Under the pieces are notes generated by a model, which saw only the letters and a program-made list of their open reading frames with translations, was not told where the DNA came from and searched no databases. The translations under genes were made by a program, and so were the position numbers. Shown here piece by piece: positions 36,901 to 45,196 of a stretch of DNA of 64,000 nt (position 1 is its first letter; the number at the start of each line of letters is the position of its first letter). Origin of the DNA: Niastella yeongjuensis (lineage in GTDB: Bacteria; Bacteroidota; Bacteroidia; Chitinophagales; Chitinophagaceae); NCBI RefSeq assembly GCF_900110245.1, contig NZ_FOCZ01000004.1:124001-188000 (forward strand). The letters run 5' to 3'.

Positions 36901-37069
36901 TACCCTTATTGCGAAAAACGCTTCCCGTACCAACCAGTATGTACAAAAAGCAACCTTAAATGGTAAGGTGTTGAACAGTTTTCGTTTTCCTGCCACAGCA
37001 CTGTTGAAAGGCGGCTCGCTGGTGCTGGAAATGGGCCCCGCGCCGAATGAACACTGGGGCATAGAATAA
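33908..37069 (+). CDS. GH92 alpha-mannosidase with N-terminal PL4/CBM-like domain
   Basis: 1053 residues with a signal peptide ending CSMAQ. Residues ~25-215 (MWSIGKNERLALAPNGYKQF, VLPGPIDTWGGTW, LRDYAKKFLPLLKVTIND) resemble the C-terminal beta-sandwich of PL4 rhamnogalacturonan lyases. A linker follows to ~315, and GH92 starts at YVDTRMGTAHSRW (~321). The putative acid is E844 in VEGNAW and the base pair D944/D946 in GDEDQGQ. The usual GNEPSHH motif is altered to GNQQSMH. GH92 enzymes are Ca-dependent exo-alpha-mannosidases. It is the first of three tandem GH92 genes. Confidence 0.88.
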   Translation: MKKNFLLLCAAIALFHCSMAQPGTNEMWSIGKNERLALAPNGYKQFIAHDFGFENKYFFVGHSVDSIDFPYVLPGPIDTWGGTWGTAGWRTNQVNILFTNSNYSADYTGNLHIALRDYAKKFLPLLKVTINDHDEYIQLTANGYDVAQQPHPGMTEPGVDTSALQGDLSKATPRTLTIPIAKGIMKQGGNRVTITILQGSWILFDHVAMDGINAIPAEKPGQLFLEQVKPAAYELTASEKRYQPLLVKCHHLSQTPQLTVLLDGKQIFSERVEKGTYQFEALMPAVTKPTNSHYKILENEKLIAAGDLTRAPQSVQTLADYVDTRMGTAHSRWMIAPGPWMPFSMVKMSPDNQSNGWQSGYDPIFESIGTFSHIHEWTVGGVGIFASNGPLKTNIGDEFKPGSGYRSAIDKRTEEAPIGYYKAQLTDYDIKAEMTATTRCGLLRFTFPQNRDSARVLIDLHIPTEYAYQLKNISLKKINDHRIEGTSHQYSSVWGRSADQDYTIHFVIEFDQPIQSIHGWVNGQVQTADSFVASNPTDAGLSVQFNAKMHPVVQVRSAISLVSLANASENLQKELAQPFGWNFNAVRDQQRTTWNDLFNRVTITSTNRLEKVRFYNALYRSICGRNTWSDVNGEWKGTDGIIHSTGGKHVALGGDAFWNTFWNLNQLWNLVTPEWSSNWAQSQLAMYKANGWLAKGPAAMNYIPVMVAEHEIPQIVSAWQMGIRDFDGGHALKAAVKMQTTPGQKVFQGYAGNADLESYLQHHYVPYDKGRFSNSMEYSFDDWTVGQLARSLGDSTTWRQFNERGYWWKNVIDTAGYCHLKDSNGKWADNFDPFKSGANKQYVEGNAWQLTFFVPQDVPALIKSIGKDKFINRLQWGFQQSEPWRFNGMNDQYWDYPVVQGNQQSMHFAFLFNWAGKPWLTQQWSRSILDRFYGYTTNDAYLGDEDQGQLSAWLVMATLGLFQTDGGCNTNPIYEIGSPLFTQTTINLGNRYGRGKQFTLIAKNASRTNQYVQKATLNGKVLNSFRFPATALLKGGSLVLEMGPAPNEHWGIE

Positions 37070-37105
37070 TAACAATATTTATACTATTACATAACGACCC
37101 GATAT

Positions 37106-39442
37106 ATGCGTGCAGCATTAACAATAATAACGGGCCTGGGAATGCTATTTTCATTTGTACACCAAACCCAGGCACAGCAAAAGCAACCGGTTGACTATGC
37201 CGACCCTATGGTTGGCACTTCTGAATCACGCTGGATGTTGAATCCCGGCGCTACCCTGCCCTTTGGCATGGTACAATTAAGTCCCGATAACCAAAGCACC
37301 GATTGGAAAGCCGGGTATGAATATACACTCGAAAGCATTTCCGGCTTCAGCCATATTCATGCCTGGACAATGGCCGGTCTTTCGGTAATGCCTACCACCG
37401 GAGTAGTTAATCCGGCTATTTATCCACCCGATGCCCCTACGACTACCGGGCGTACAGCCGGCCACCGTTCCCGCATAGATAAAACCACAGAACGGGCCAG
37501 TCCGGGTTATTATGCGGCAGACCTCATCAACTATAATATCAAAGCCGAATTAACCAGCACTACCCGGGCGGGTTTCTTCAAATTCACTTTTCCCGAAACG
37601 CAGGATGCGCATGTGCTGTTCAACCTGTTGTTCCCGGCAGAGTATCCTTTTACTGTATTGGATGCCACCATTACCCGCGTAAGCGATACCGAAATAGAAG
37701 GCTATTCCAAACAACAAAGCGGCAACTTTATGCGCCTGGGTGGTTTTAATGACTATACCGTGCATTTCGTAGCCCGGTTCAATAAACCATTCAAACAATT
37801 TGGTGGCTGGAAGGGGAAAGAGATCAATAAGAACATTACCCAACTCACCGGTAAGGATGACATAGGCGCCTGGGTTGATTTTGATACCAAACAAGGCGAA
37901 GTGCTGCTGATGCAAACCGGTATTTCGTACGTAAGCATTGAGCAGGCCCGGTTGAACCTGAACCAGGAAATGAACCCGTTTCATTGGGACTTTGAAGCAG
38001 CCAGAAGGAACGCCCAAACAACCTGGAATGAGTTGCTGGGGAATATCAAAGTAGCTGGTGGTACCGAAACCAACAAAAAGAAATTCTATACCAATTTATA
38101 CCGGTCGTATTGTGCCCGAAGCATATTGAGTGATGTGAATGGCAAATACCGGGATGCCTGTGAACAGGAACGCCAATTGAGCGATCCCCATTCACCGGTC
38201 TTTGGCTGCGATGCCTTCTGGAACACATTCTGGAATTTAAATCAGTTGTGGACACTGGTAAATCCAGACATAGCCAATCAATGGGTGCAATCACAACTGG
38301 AAATGTATAAAACCGGCGGTTGGCTGGCGCGTGGACCAGCAGGGTTTGAATACTCCGGTATAATGGAAGCCTCGCATGAAATAGCGCTTATTGTGAGCAC
38401 CTGCCAGAAAGGTATTGGCCGGTTCGATACGGCTACTGCCTGGCAGGCCCTGCTGCATCAGCAAACCACCAATGGCACACCACACGAATGCGGAGGCTAT
38501 GCCGGTAATAAAGACATACAAACGTATATGCAGCTGGGTTACATTCCACAACCCGGGCATGTATCAAATACCTTAGAGTATGCTTATGATGACTGGTGCG
38601 TGGCGCAAATGGCTAAGCGCCTCGGTGATACCAGCCGGTACATTCAATTCATAAAGCGGGCAGCGTACTATCAAAACATCTTCGACCCGCAAACGTTATA
38701 CATGCGGCCGAAAGACAGGGAAGGCCATTGGCTCGAAAATTTCAATCCGCTCAGCACTGGTGGCTATACAGAAGGCAATGCCTGGCAATACAGCTTCTTT
38801 GTACCGCACGATGTAAACAAACTGGTGAACCTGATGGGCCGCGATACCTTTACCAACCGGCTGGTGTTTGGCTTTGAACAATCGTCAAAAATGAACTTCA
38901 ACGCCATTGGCGACAAACCCGAACGTGTATACATCAATCACGGCAACCAGCCCAATATGCAGGCGGCGTATTTGTTTAATTATAGCGGTAAACCCTGGCT
39001 CACGCAACACTGGGTACGGGAGATCATGAATAAGTTTTATGGCACCAACCCTTACAACGGCTGGCCCGGCGATGAAGACGAAGGCCAAATGGGTTCCTGG
39101 TTTGTGATGAGTGCTATGGGTTTGTTTGAGACCGATGGCGGCACCAGCACCCAACCTATTTATGAAATTGGCAGTCCGCTGTTCAACAAGATCACTATAC
39201 AATTAGATCAGCAATATTACCCGGGTAAAACATTTGTGATAGAAGCCAAAAACACCTCTGACGCCAACCGCTATATTCAGTCGGCAGAATTGAATGGAAA
39301 ACCGTTGAACAAACCGTGGTTCTATCATACTGAACTGGTTCAGGGAGGTAAGCTGGTACTCACCATGGGACCGGTTCCCAATAAAAGCTGGGGCAGTAAA
39401 CCCGGCGATGCACCCCCTTCTATGTCTACTACCCTTCCCTAA
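37106..39442 (+). CDS. GH92 family exo-alpha-mannosidase
   Basis: 778 residues, the normal GH92 length, with signal peptide (ending HQTQAQQ). The N-terminal beta-sandwich begins YADPMVGTSESRWMLNPGA, with FSHIHAWTMAGL. The (alpha/alpha)6 domain holds E556 in TEGNAWQYSFFVPHD and D656/D658 in GDEDEGQMGSW. It shares the variant GNQPNMQ in place of GNEPSHH with the preceding enzyme, so the two form a sister pair distinct from the third. The linkage specificity cannot be read from sequence alone. Confidence 0.92.
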   Translation: MRAALTIITGLGMLFSFVHQTQAQQKQPVDYADPMVGTSESRWMLNPGATLPFGMVQLSPDNQSTDWKAGYEYTLESISGFSHIHAWTMAGLSVMPTTGVVNPAIYPPDAPTTTGRTAGHRSRIDKTTERASPGYYAADLINYNIKAELTSTTRAGFFKFTFPETQDAHVLFNLLFPAEYPFTVLDATITRVSDTEIEGYSKQQSGNFMRLGGFNDYTVHFVARFNKPFKQFGGWKGKEINKNITQLTGKDDIGAWVDFDTKQGEVLLMQTGISYVSIEQARLNLNQEMNPFHWDFEAARRNAQTTWNELLGNIKVAGGTETNKKKFYTNLYRSYCARSILSDVNGKYRDACEQERQLSDPHSPVFGCDAFWNTFWNLNQLWTLVNPDIANQWVQSQLEMYKTGGWLARGPAGFEYSGIMEASHEIALIVSTCQKGIGRFDTATAWQALLHQQTTNGTPHECGGYAGNKDIQTYMQLGYIPQPGHVSNTLEYAYDDWCVAQMAKRLGDTSRYIQFIKRAAYYQNIFDPQTLYMRPKDREGHWLENFNPLSTGGYTEGNAWQYSFFVPHDVNKLVNLMGRDTFTNRLVFGFEQSSKMNFNAIGDKPERVYINHGNQPNMQAAYLFNYSGKPWLTQHWVREIMNKFYGTNPYNGWPGDEDEGQMGSWFVMSAMGLFETDGGTSTQPIYEIGSPLFNKITIQLDQQYYPGKTFVIEAKNTSDANRYIQSAELNGKPLNKPWFYHTELVQGGKLVLTMGPVPNKSWGSKPGDAPPSMSTTLP

Positions 39443-39456
39443 ACTGAAAACGAAAC

Positions 39457-42400
39457 ATGACAAATAAAACAAGCAGGCTGGCAATTGCATTTGGTTTATT
39501 AAGCAATCTCTGTTCAGCGCAATACACAGGTAATGCCACCTACGTTGATCCTTTTATTGGTACTGCAGTACAAGGTCATACCTATCCTGGCGCTACCAGT
39601 CCGTTTGGGCTGATACAGGTAAGTCCCGAAACCGGCAACGTAGGCTGGAACTATTGCTCGGGTTATCATTACGAAGACAAAACCCTCATGGGTTTTTCGC
39701 ATACCCATTTGAGCGGAACCGGGTGGATGGACCTGGGCGATGTGCTGGTGCTGCCTTATACCGGAGTTATAAATGGTTATCCCAAACGCCCGCACTTCTC
39801 ACACCAGACAGAAAAAGCACAGCCAGGATATTACACGGTTAAATTAGATGACTACGGGGTAAAAGCAGAACTTACCGCCACCCAACGGGCAGCCTTTCAT
39901 CACTATACTTTTAGCGGCAATAAAGGCAATCTGCTGATAGATCTGAAGCATGGCATTGTACCCGACTCTGCCGCACTGGAAACCCATGTGCTAAAAAGCC
40001 AGCTAACGATCGAAGACCCATATACCCTTACAGGTTATTTGTATACAAAAGGCTGGGCTGGTGACAAGCAGGTATACTTCATCATGCGGTTCAACCAGCC
40101 TGTCGCCGGCAAACAATGGTTAACTGACAGCAATGCTACCCGCAACCAGCAGTTGGTGTTGCAATTCGTGAACGATCAATCACTGCTGTTGGATATGAAG
40201 ATCGGTCTGTCAACCGTAAGCATTGCCGGCGCCCGCAGCAACCTCGATAAAGAGATACCCGGCTGGGATTTTGGAGCTGTGCGTAACAAGGTCTATCAAA
40301 CCTGGGACCGGATGTTAGGTACGGTTCAGATAGCGGGAACTGAAAAAGAAAAACGCATCTTTTATACCGGGTTGTACCATAACCTGGTTGTTCCTAATAA
40401 CCTGGCCGATGTTGATGGCCAATACCGCGGTGCCAACAACGCCGTTTTTACTGCACCCAATAAAGCCTATTTTTCTACGCTGTCATTATGGGACACCTTT
40501 CGCGCCACTAACTCTTTGTATACCTTGCTGTATCCGACTGTTACCAACGATATTGTACAAAGCATGATCGCCCATTATGAAGTAACAGGAGTTCTACCAA
40601 TCTGGACTTTATGGGGCCATGAGAACAATGGCATGATCGGCAACCATGCCATTCCGGTGATTGCAGAAGCCTGGAAAAAAGGCATTCGCAAGTATGACGT
40701 AAACAAAGCCTGGGCAGCCATAAAAGCCAGCTCAACGGTCAATCACACAAAATCCGACTGGAATATTTATAATCAATATGGCTATTATCCCTGCGACATC
40801 GTGAAAAACGAATCAGTGTCCCGCACATTGGAGTGTAACTACGATGATGATTGTGTGGCGCAATTGGCTAAATCACTTGGAAAGAAAGCAGAGTACGATA
40901 TCTTCTCCAAACGCGCCCTGTACTACAAAAATGTATTCGACAAAAGCACCGGTTTTATGCGCGGCCGCAAAGCCAATGGAGAATGGGATGCTCCTTTTGA
41001 TCCCTTGCGTTTTTCCCATGCCAGCACCGGCGGCAACTATACGGAAGGAAATGCCTGGCCCTACATCTGGCATGTAATGCAGGATGCAGATGGATTGATA
41101 AATGCTTTTGATGACAAACAAGCCTTTATTAACAAGCTCGATAGTATGTTTACTTTTCAATCAACTGCTTTTGCCCAGGGCGCCCGTGGCCGTATTGGAC
41201 AATATGTACATGGTAATGAACCCGGCCACCATGTAGCCTATTTGTACAGCCTGGCCGGCGAACCCGCAAAAACCCAGGAGCGGGTGTATGAAATAAAAAA
41301 TACCCTTTACAACGATACGCCGGACGGTTTATGCGGCAATGACGATTGCGGACAAATGAGCGCCTGGTACCTGTTCAGCGCTATGGGTTTTTACCCCGTA
41401 AACCCTGTCGATGGCCGATATGTTTTGGGCACGCCTTCTTTTTCTAAAATGGCATTGCGTACCGGCAAAAAAGAATTTGTGATCACGGCGACCAATTTGT
41501 CGGCCGAAAACAAATATGTACAACAGGTAAAGCTGAATGGCAAACTATATGACAAACCATACATTACCCATACCGACCTGATAAAAGGGGGCAATCTGGA
41601 ATTCGTAATGGGCAACAAACCTGTTAACTGGCAAAAGGAAATGACTGCCTCTTTTAACTGGTTCCGTCAACACCCACCAGACAGCACGCAACAACGTTTC
41701 ACTGAACGCTGGCAGCAAACAGCCACGCTGGACAGGTACGGCTTTCAATTAAGCGACACAGCCTGGAAACAATACCGCACCTGGTGGGTAAATGATACCA
41801 CTAAAGCTGCAGCAATGGAAAACACCCGTCCTATTCTTTATTACCTGCATAAAGCCGTAAGCACATCGGTTGATGAAATACGTTCTACCTCTGTGAAGCA
41901 GGGTGCCGTGATCTGGAAGCTGTATAACATGGGGTATATTGTAAAAACTAAAGATGCCTGTTTTGGCATTGACATCAACCAGCCGGGATCTGCAAAACTG
42001 GCCACCATATTAGACTTTGTAATCTCCTCCCATGTGCACGGCGATCACAGCAATGCTGAATTACTCGATGCCCTGACTGCCGCAGGCAAACCGGTATATT
42101 CACCGTTCTATTCAAAAGGGGTATTAATTAACGACACCCGGTCCTTTTCGCATGGAGAAGTGACACTTCGATTTACCATGAATGTGCAGGGCGATGTGCC
42201 GGTGATCACGTCCCAGATAGACTGTGGCCCCAGCGCTCATAATTATACCATTTATCACATTGGTGACTCCAGGTCGGTGGCTGGTTTCAATCCTGATAAA
42301 CACATCAATTTGTTTATACTTCATATTGAAAACGCCATGGACGTATTTGATGCTGTTGCCAGGGTAAAACCTGACATTACTGTGTATGACCATGTAATGG

Positions 42401-42525
42401 AACTGGGACATGCGGTGAACAAGTGGCGCTGGTCGTACCAGTATACCTACGACAAAATAAAAGGATTACCACCTGCTAAAAGTTATGTACTGACCTGGGG
42501 TGAGAAGCTGGTTGTTGGGAAATAG
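39457..42525 (+). CDS. GH92 alpha-mannosidase fused to a metallo-beta-lactamase-fold domain
   Basis: 1022 residues. Residues ~20-730 are a canonical GH92 (YVDPFIGTAVQGHTYPGAT, E530 in TEGNAWPY, GNEPGHH, GNDDCGQMSAW with D629/D630, closing EFVMGNKP). After a ~60-residue helical linker, residues ~790-1022 carry an MBL fold: HVHGDH at 859-864 supplies the HxHxDH metal motif, followed by IYHIGDSRSVAGF with a possible Asp/His ligand and a late H in YDHVMELGH. The signal peptide ends NLCSAQ. The fusion is encoded by one uninterrupted frame. Confidence 0.9.
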   Translation: MTNKTSRLAIAFGLLSNLCSAQYTGNATYVDPFIGTAVQGHTYPGATSPFGLIQVSPETGNVGWNYCSGYHYEDKTLMGFSHTHLSGTGWMDLGDVLVLPYTGVINGYPKRPHFSHQTEKAQPGYYTVKLDDYGVKAELTATQRAAFHHYTFSGNKGNLLIDLKHGIVPDSAALETHVLKSQLTIEDPYTLTGYLYTKGWAGDKQVYFIMRFNQPVAGKQWLTDSNATRNQQLVLQFVNDQSLLLDMKIGLSTVSIAGARSNLDKEIPGWDFGAVRNKVYQTWDRMLGTVQIAGTEKEKRIFYTGLYHNLVVPNNLADVDGQYRGANNAVFTAPNKAYFSTLSLWDTFRATNSLYTLLYPTVTNDIVQSMIAHYEVTGVLPIWTLWGHENNGMIGNHAIPVIAEAWKKGIRKYDVNKAWAAIKASSTVNHTKSDWNIYNQYGYYPCDIVKNESVSRTLECNYDDDCVAQLAKSLGKKAEYDIFSKRALYYKNVFDKSTGFMRGRKANGEWDAPFDPLRFSHASTGGNYTEGNAWPYIWHVMQDADGLINAFDDKQAFINKLDSMFTFQSTAFAQGARGRIGQYVHGNEPGHHVAYLYSLAGEPAKTQERVYEIKNTLYNDTPDGLCGNDDCGQMSAWYLFSAMGFYPVNPVDGRYVLGTPSFSKMALRTGKKEFVITATNLSAENKYVQQVKLNGKLYDKPYITHTDLIKGGNLEFVMGNKPVNWQKEMTASFNWFRQHPPDSTQQRFTERWQQTATLDRYGFQLSDTAWKQYRTWWVNDTTKAAAMENTRPILYYLHKAVSTSVDEIRSTSVKQGAVIWKLYNMGYIVKTKDACFGIDINQPGSAKLATILDFVISSHVHGDHSNAELLDALTAAGKPVYSPFYSKGVLINDTRSFSHGEVTLRFTMNVQGDVPVITSQIDCGPSAHNYTIYHIGDSRSVAGFNPDKHINLFILHIENAMDVFDAVARVKPDITVYDHVMELGHAVNKWRWSYQYTYDKIKGLPPAKSYVLTWGEKLVVGK

Positions 42526-42569
42526 GAAGTCGGGATCCATCAAATCCAACACCCACTGATTAGATAATT

Positions 42570-42636
42570 TTCCTGTTCTGGGCACACGAGTTTGTAATAA
42601 AGCATGTAGATCATCAATTTATATGCTTTATTGTTT
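42570..42636 (+). repeat. tRNA-Leu 3'-end copy plus terminator (copy 5)
   Basis: TTCCTGTTCTGGGCAC (42570-42585) repeats the tRNA 3' end exactly, followed after an 11-base insertion by the hairpin AAAGCATGTA...TATATGCTTTA and GTTTTAT. The end of the leftward serine-hydrolase frame reads through this hairpin, giving its last residues MDKTIKHIN. Confidence 0.75.
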
Positions 42637-43505
42637 TATCCATGGTTAGTGCAGGATAAATATACCGCCTGGATAACTCCGCTGAACCGTTCTTAATATT
42701 CCACTTATTATAATTTCCGGCAGTAATTACTATCACTAACTGCCTTGCTTTATCTATAAAGATCCGTTGGTCACCATTACCAACACATGCTATAATGTTT
42801 ACCGGGCTTCCTTGTGCAGTATCATTAAAAAGCCAGAACTGGTATCCATAGTTCATATCACCCCTATCCTGTTTTAAATGTGGTTGCACTGATACCTCAA
42901 CCCACTTCCGTGGCACAACTTGTTTGCCATTCCATTCACCATTATTAAGATACACCAGCCCGAATTTCAACAGGTCCCTTGAACGCAATCTCAATCCAGA
43001 GGCTGCTGCATATGCTGTTGTTCCCGGATAAGTAAACCATTCGTACTGCGAAATTCCCAAAGGCTTAAAAAGGTTTTCAGCGGCAAATTCAGTTAATTTT
43101 TGCCCTGAAGTTCTTTCTATAATAGCAGCCAGTAACTGGGTAGTACCACCATTGTACTTCCATTGCATTCCCGGGGCCAACTCCATTGGCTGACTTAAAA
43201 TAAATTCAATGGGATTTCCACTCCTGATCATTTGTATTTCGCTGTTGTCAGGATTATCGTATGGCACTTCTTCATTCCACTTTAACCCCGATGTCATGGT
43301 GAGGAGGTGTTCAATGGTCAATAGAGATTTAAAACCAGTATCCTGCTTTTTATATTCGGGAAAAAAATCAAAGACCTTTTGCGTGGTGCTTTTTACTTTA
43401 CCCTGCTGTACAAGTATACCAAAACAGGCAGATACAACGCTTTTTGAAATGCTTCTCAAGTCGTGTAAACTATCCCTGGCATGGTTCTTAATGCCTGCCC
43501 GAAAC
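42614..43505 (-). pseudogene. Serine hydrolase (class C beta-lactamase-like), 5'-truncated
   Basis: The frame encodes a long part of a penicillin-binding/esterase-type serine hydrolase: SISK (SxxK nucleophile) in HDLRSISKS, ending in YIYPALT. A plausible Tyr motif is not clear. Upstream, the same frame can be read without ATG as TTFRAGIKNHARDSL, back to about 43505. There it meets a permease gene in another frame. The signal peptide and first ~60 residues expected for the family are missing. A second, more damaged copy is at 25388. It is probably inactive, though an internal start at 43459 could give a cytoplasmic fragment. Confidence 0.8.
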
Positions 43506-43755
43506 GTGGTCCCTGAAAGTATCCTGTATAGCTGTTATAGTGAAAGTCGCCATTATCTTTTGTAGTCTCTTTGTCTAAACGATAGATCTGGCCAACATTT
43601 TTATGAAACTTATCATAGCTTACTTCATCGTTTACATACAACATAATAAGCATTGTACAAGCCAAACCAAGACTTAACCCTGCAATATTTATGAAGGAAT
43701 AGATTTTATTATGCAGCAGGTTCCTACATGCGGTTTTGAAGTAGTTTCTAAACAT
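43456..43755 (-). pseudogene. ABC transporter permease (MacB/FtsX type), N-terminal fragment
   Basis: From ATG 43755 the protein begins MFRNYFKTACRNLLHNKIYS, with the first TM (FINIAGLSLGLACTMLIMLY) and DEVSYDKFHKNVGQIYRL, diagnostic for Bacteroidota MacB-PCD permeases of ~800 residues. Homology ends at about YFQGPRF, after ~85 residues, where the sequence becomes the serine hydrolase in a different frame. Only a stub remains. The junction at ~43500 is a deletion or recombination scar. Confidence 0.8.
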
Positions 43756-44031
43756 GGCAACAATTTGAGACTGTGTTTTAATGTTGAGAAGGCACACGTA
43801 TCGTTCGCCAGGAAAAGCGCCAATCGTTGTGCCAATTCTTCAAATCCTTGCAGCCAATGGCTTTAGAAACCTCAGACGTCCGAAAGTGTGCGAAAACGAA
43901 CGGTTTTTGTTCGCAGGCGTACAGAATGGCGTCAATCCCTTTTGCACAATTTCAACCATGACAAAACGGAGATCTCCGGCATGCTTCGATTTTTGCATTA
44001 AAAGCCTCCGCTAAAGCATTAGTGCTTCAAT
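43756..44031. other. Intergenic stretch, no gene seen
   Basis: About 275 bases between the permease stub and the SH3 protein gene. A rightward 77-codon frame exists but shows no family resemblance and sits in a decayed area. Confidence 0.35.
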
Positions 44032-44901
44032 TCAATTACAATAACTATGATCAACATACTGTTTATTGCCTTTCGAATCGATGAAATAACATCCGCCTCG
44101 GGGGCCTCTGTAATATTTTCTGCGTGGAGCTGATTCGGCAGCCCTCATGGCGCGTGCTTCTTCGCGTTCTTCTTCGGCAGCCGCCTTTTTTAATTGTGCG
44201 GTATAGGCTGCAGTGGGTATAAAGTGGTATTGCTGGCCAGTTACCAGGCGTGCGCTGTCCTCGTGTGAAGGCGCCAGTTCTTCCCAGTCAATAGCCACAT
44301 AGTCTCTCAATACATAACCACTGTGCTCACCAAAATTTACTTCTACCCAATCCTCGTTATTTTCTACCTGGTAGGCTTTTATGTAACTAAGGCGGAGCAA
44401 CTTACCTATGGTGGGGGCTTTGGTATCAGGTTTGGTTCGCACATTTAGGGTGTCACCGCTGATCCATGCATAATTTGATTTTAGTTGCTCAAAAAATGCT
44501 TTATCTTCAGCTGCTTTCTTTTTCGCCAACGCTTTCTGGTCCATCTCTTCCCTGAGCGCTTTAAATGCTTTCATTTCATCCCGGTAATAATGTACTGGAT
44601 AGGTTGGATCTTCCTTTTCAATCCTTACGCAATACCGTTCTATGTCGTCGTACACGTTGCTGCCTCCGAACGGTGCATAAGAACCCTTATAGAGGTAAGT
44701 CAATCTATCCAAATCGTTTTCCGCCTCTCCAATAAGCCCCAGGATATTTGAACCGAACTCCGTTTCGGGTACACGTAACACGATAATCTCTTTCCCGTCA
44801 ACGGTCTTTTTTTTAACCCATTGGGTAAAATCGTGTGTTTGAGCTGAGGCAGAAACAGTAAGTAGAAGGGCTGCAATTAAAATGGCGAGTAAGGGTTTCA
44901 T
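44032..44901 (-). CDS. Secreted SH3-domain protein with coiled coil
   Basis: 289 residues from ATG 44901 (MKPLLAILIAALLLTVSASA), which opens directly with a signal peptide; an ATG at 44922 adds seven residues. The order is an N-terminal domain of unknown type, a Lys/Ala-rich helix (~110-140), a bacterial SH3 domain (SGDTLNVRTKPDTKAPTIGK, WVEVNFGEHSGYVLRDYV) and a second charged helix rich in Glu/Arg. It ends in a short Gly/Cys module (GPRGGCYFIDSKGNKQYVDH) that recurs at the ends of other Bacteroidota secreted proteins. SH3b domains usually bind peptidoglycan or peptides. Confidence 0.75.
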   Translation of the reverse strand: MKPLLAILIAALLLTVSASAQTHDFTQWVKKKTVDGKEIIVLRVPETEFGSNILGLIGEAENDLDRLTYLYKGSYAPFGGSNVYDDIERYCVRIEKEDPTYPVHYYRDEMKAFKALREEMDQKALAKKKAAEDKAFFEQLKSNYAWISGDTLNVRTKPDTKAPTIGKLLRLSYIKAYQVENNEDWVEVNFGEHSGYVLRDYVAIDWEELAPSHEDSARLVTGQQYHFIPTAAYTAQLKKAAAEEEREEARAMRAAESAPRRKYYRGPRGGCYFIDSKGNKQYVDHSYCN

Positions 44902-44970
44902 ATGGGGCAATTGAAGCAACAAGATAGAAATTAAGAATGAATGTGCACAATCATATTAAATCACTTGCAA

Positions 44971-45082
44971 TCTCAGATCTCTTTTATCGTCTTTCTTCAG
45001 TAATGATAAAAACAGTTGAATCATCAGAATAAGCGCAAACACCAATCCGATGAACAGGAAAACGGTACAAATCGCTTTTATT
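44971..45082 (-). pseudogene. Duplicate fragment of the transporter gene at 46412-47386
   Basis: About 112 bases match 46775-46885, inside the SLAC1/TehA-like gene, with roughly 10% differences (shared words TTGAATCATCAGAAT and GAACAGGAAAACGGTACAAA). No start or flanking gene sequence is present. It marks a partial duplication or the remains of a tandem paralogue. Confidence 0.8.
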
Positions 45083-45196
45083 TATTTTTTAAATATATCT
45101 GACCGAATGACACAGAATAAAAACGTTCCCAATAGGGCTGCTACTGTTGCTATGAACATATCTATATTACTTTTATTTAAATAGGACATCACTGAA

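Noticed and set aside
43781-44014. Plus-strand 77-codon frame between the permease stub and the SH3 gene
   Set aside because: Composition unlike a protein and no recognisable motif, in a decayed region.
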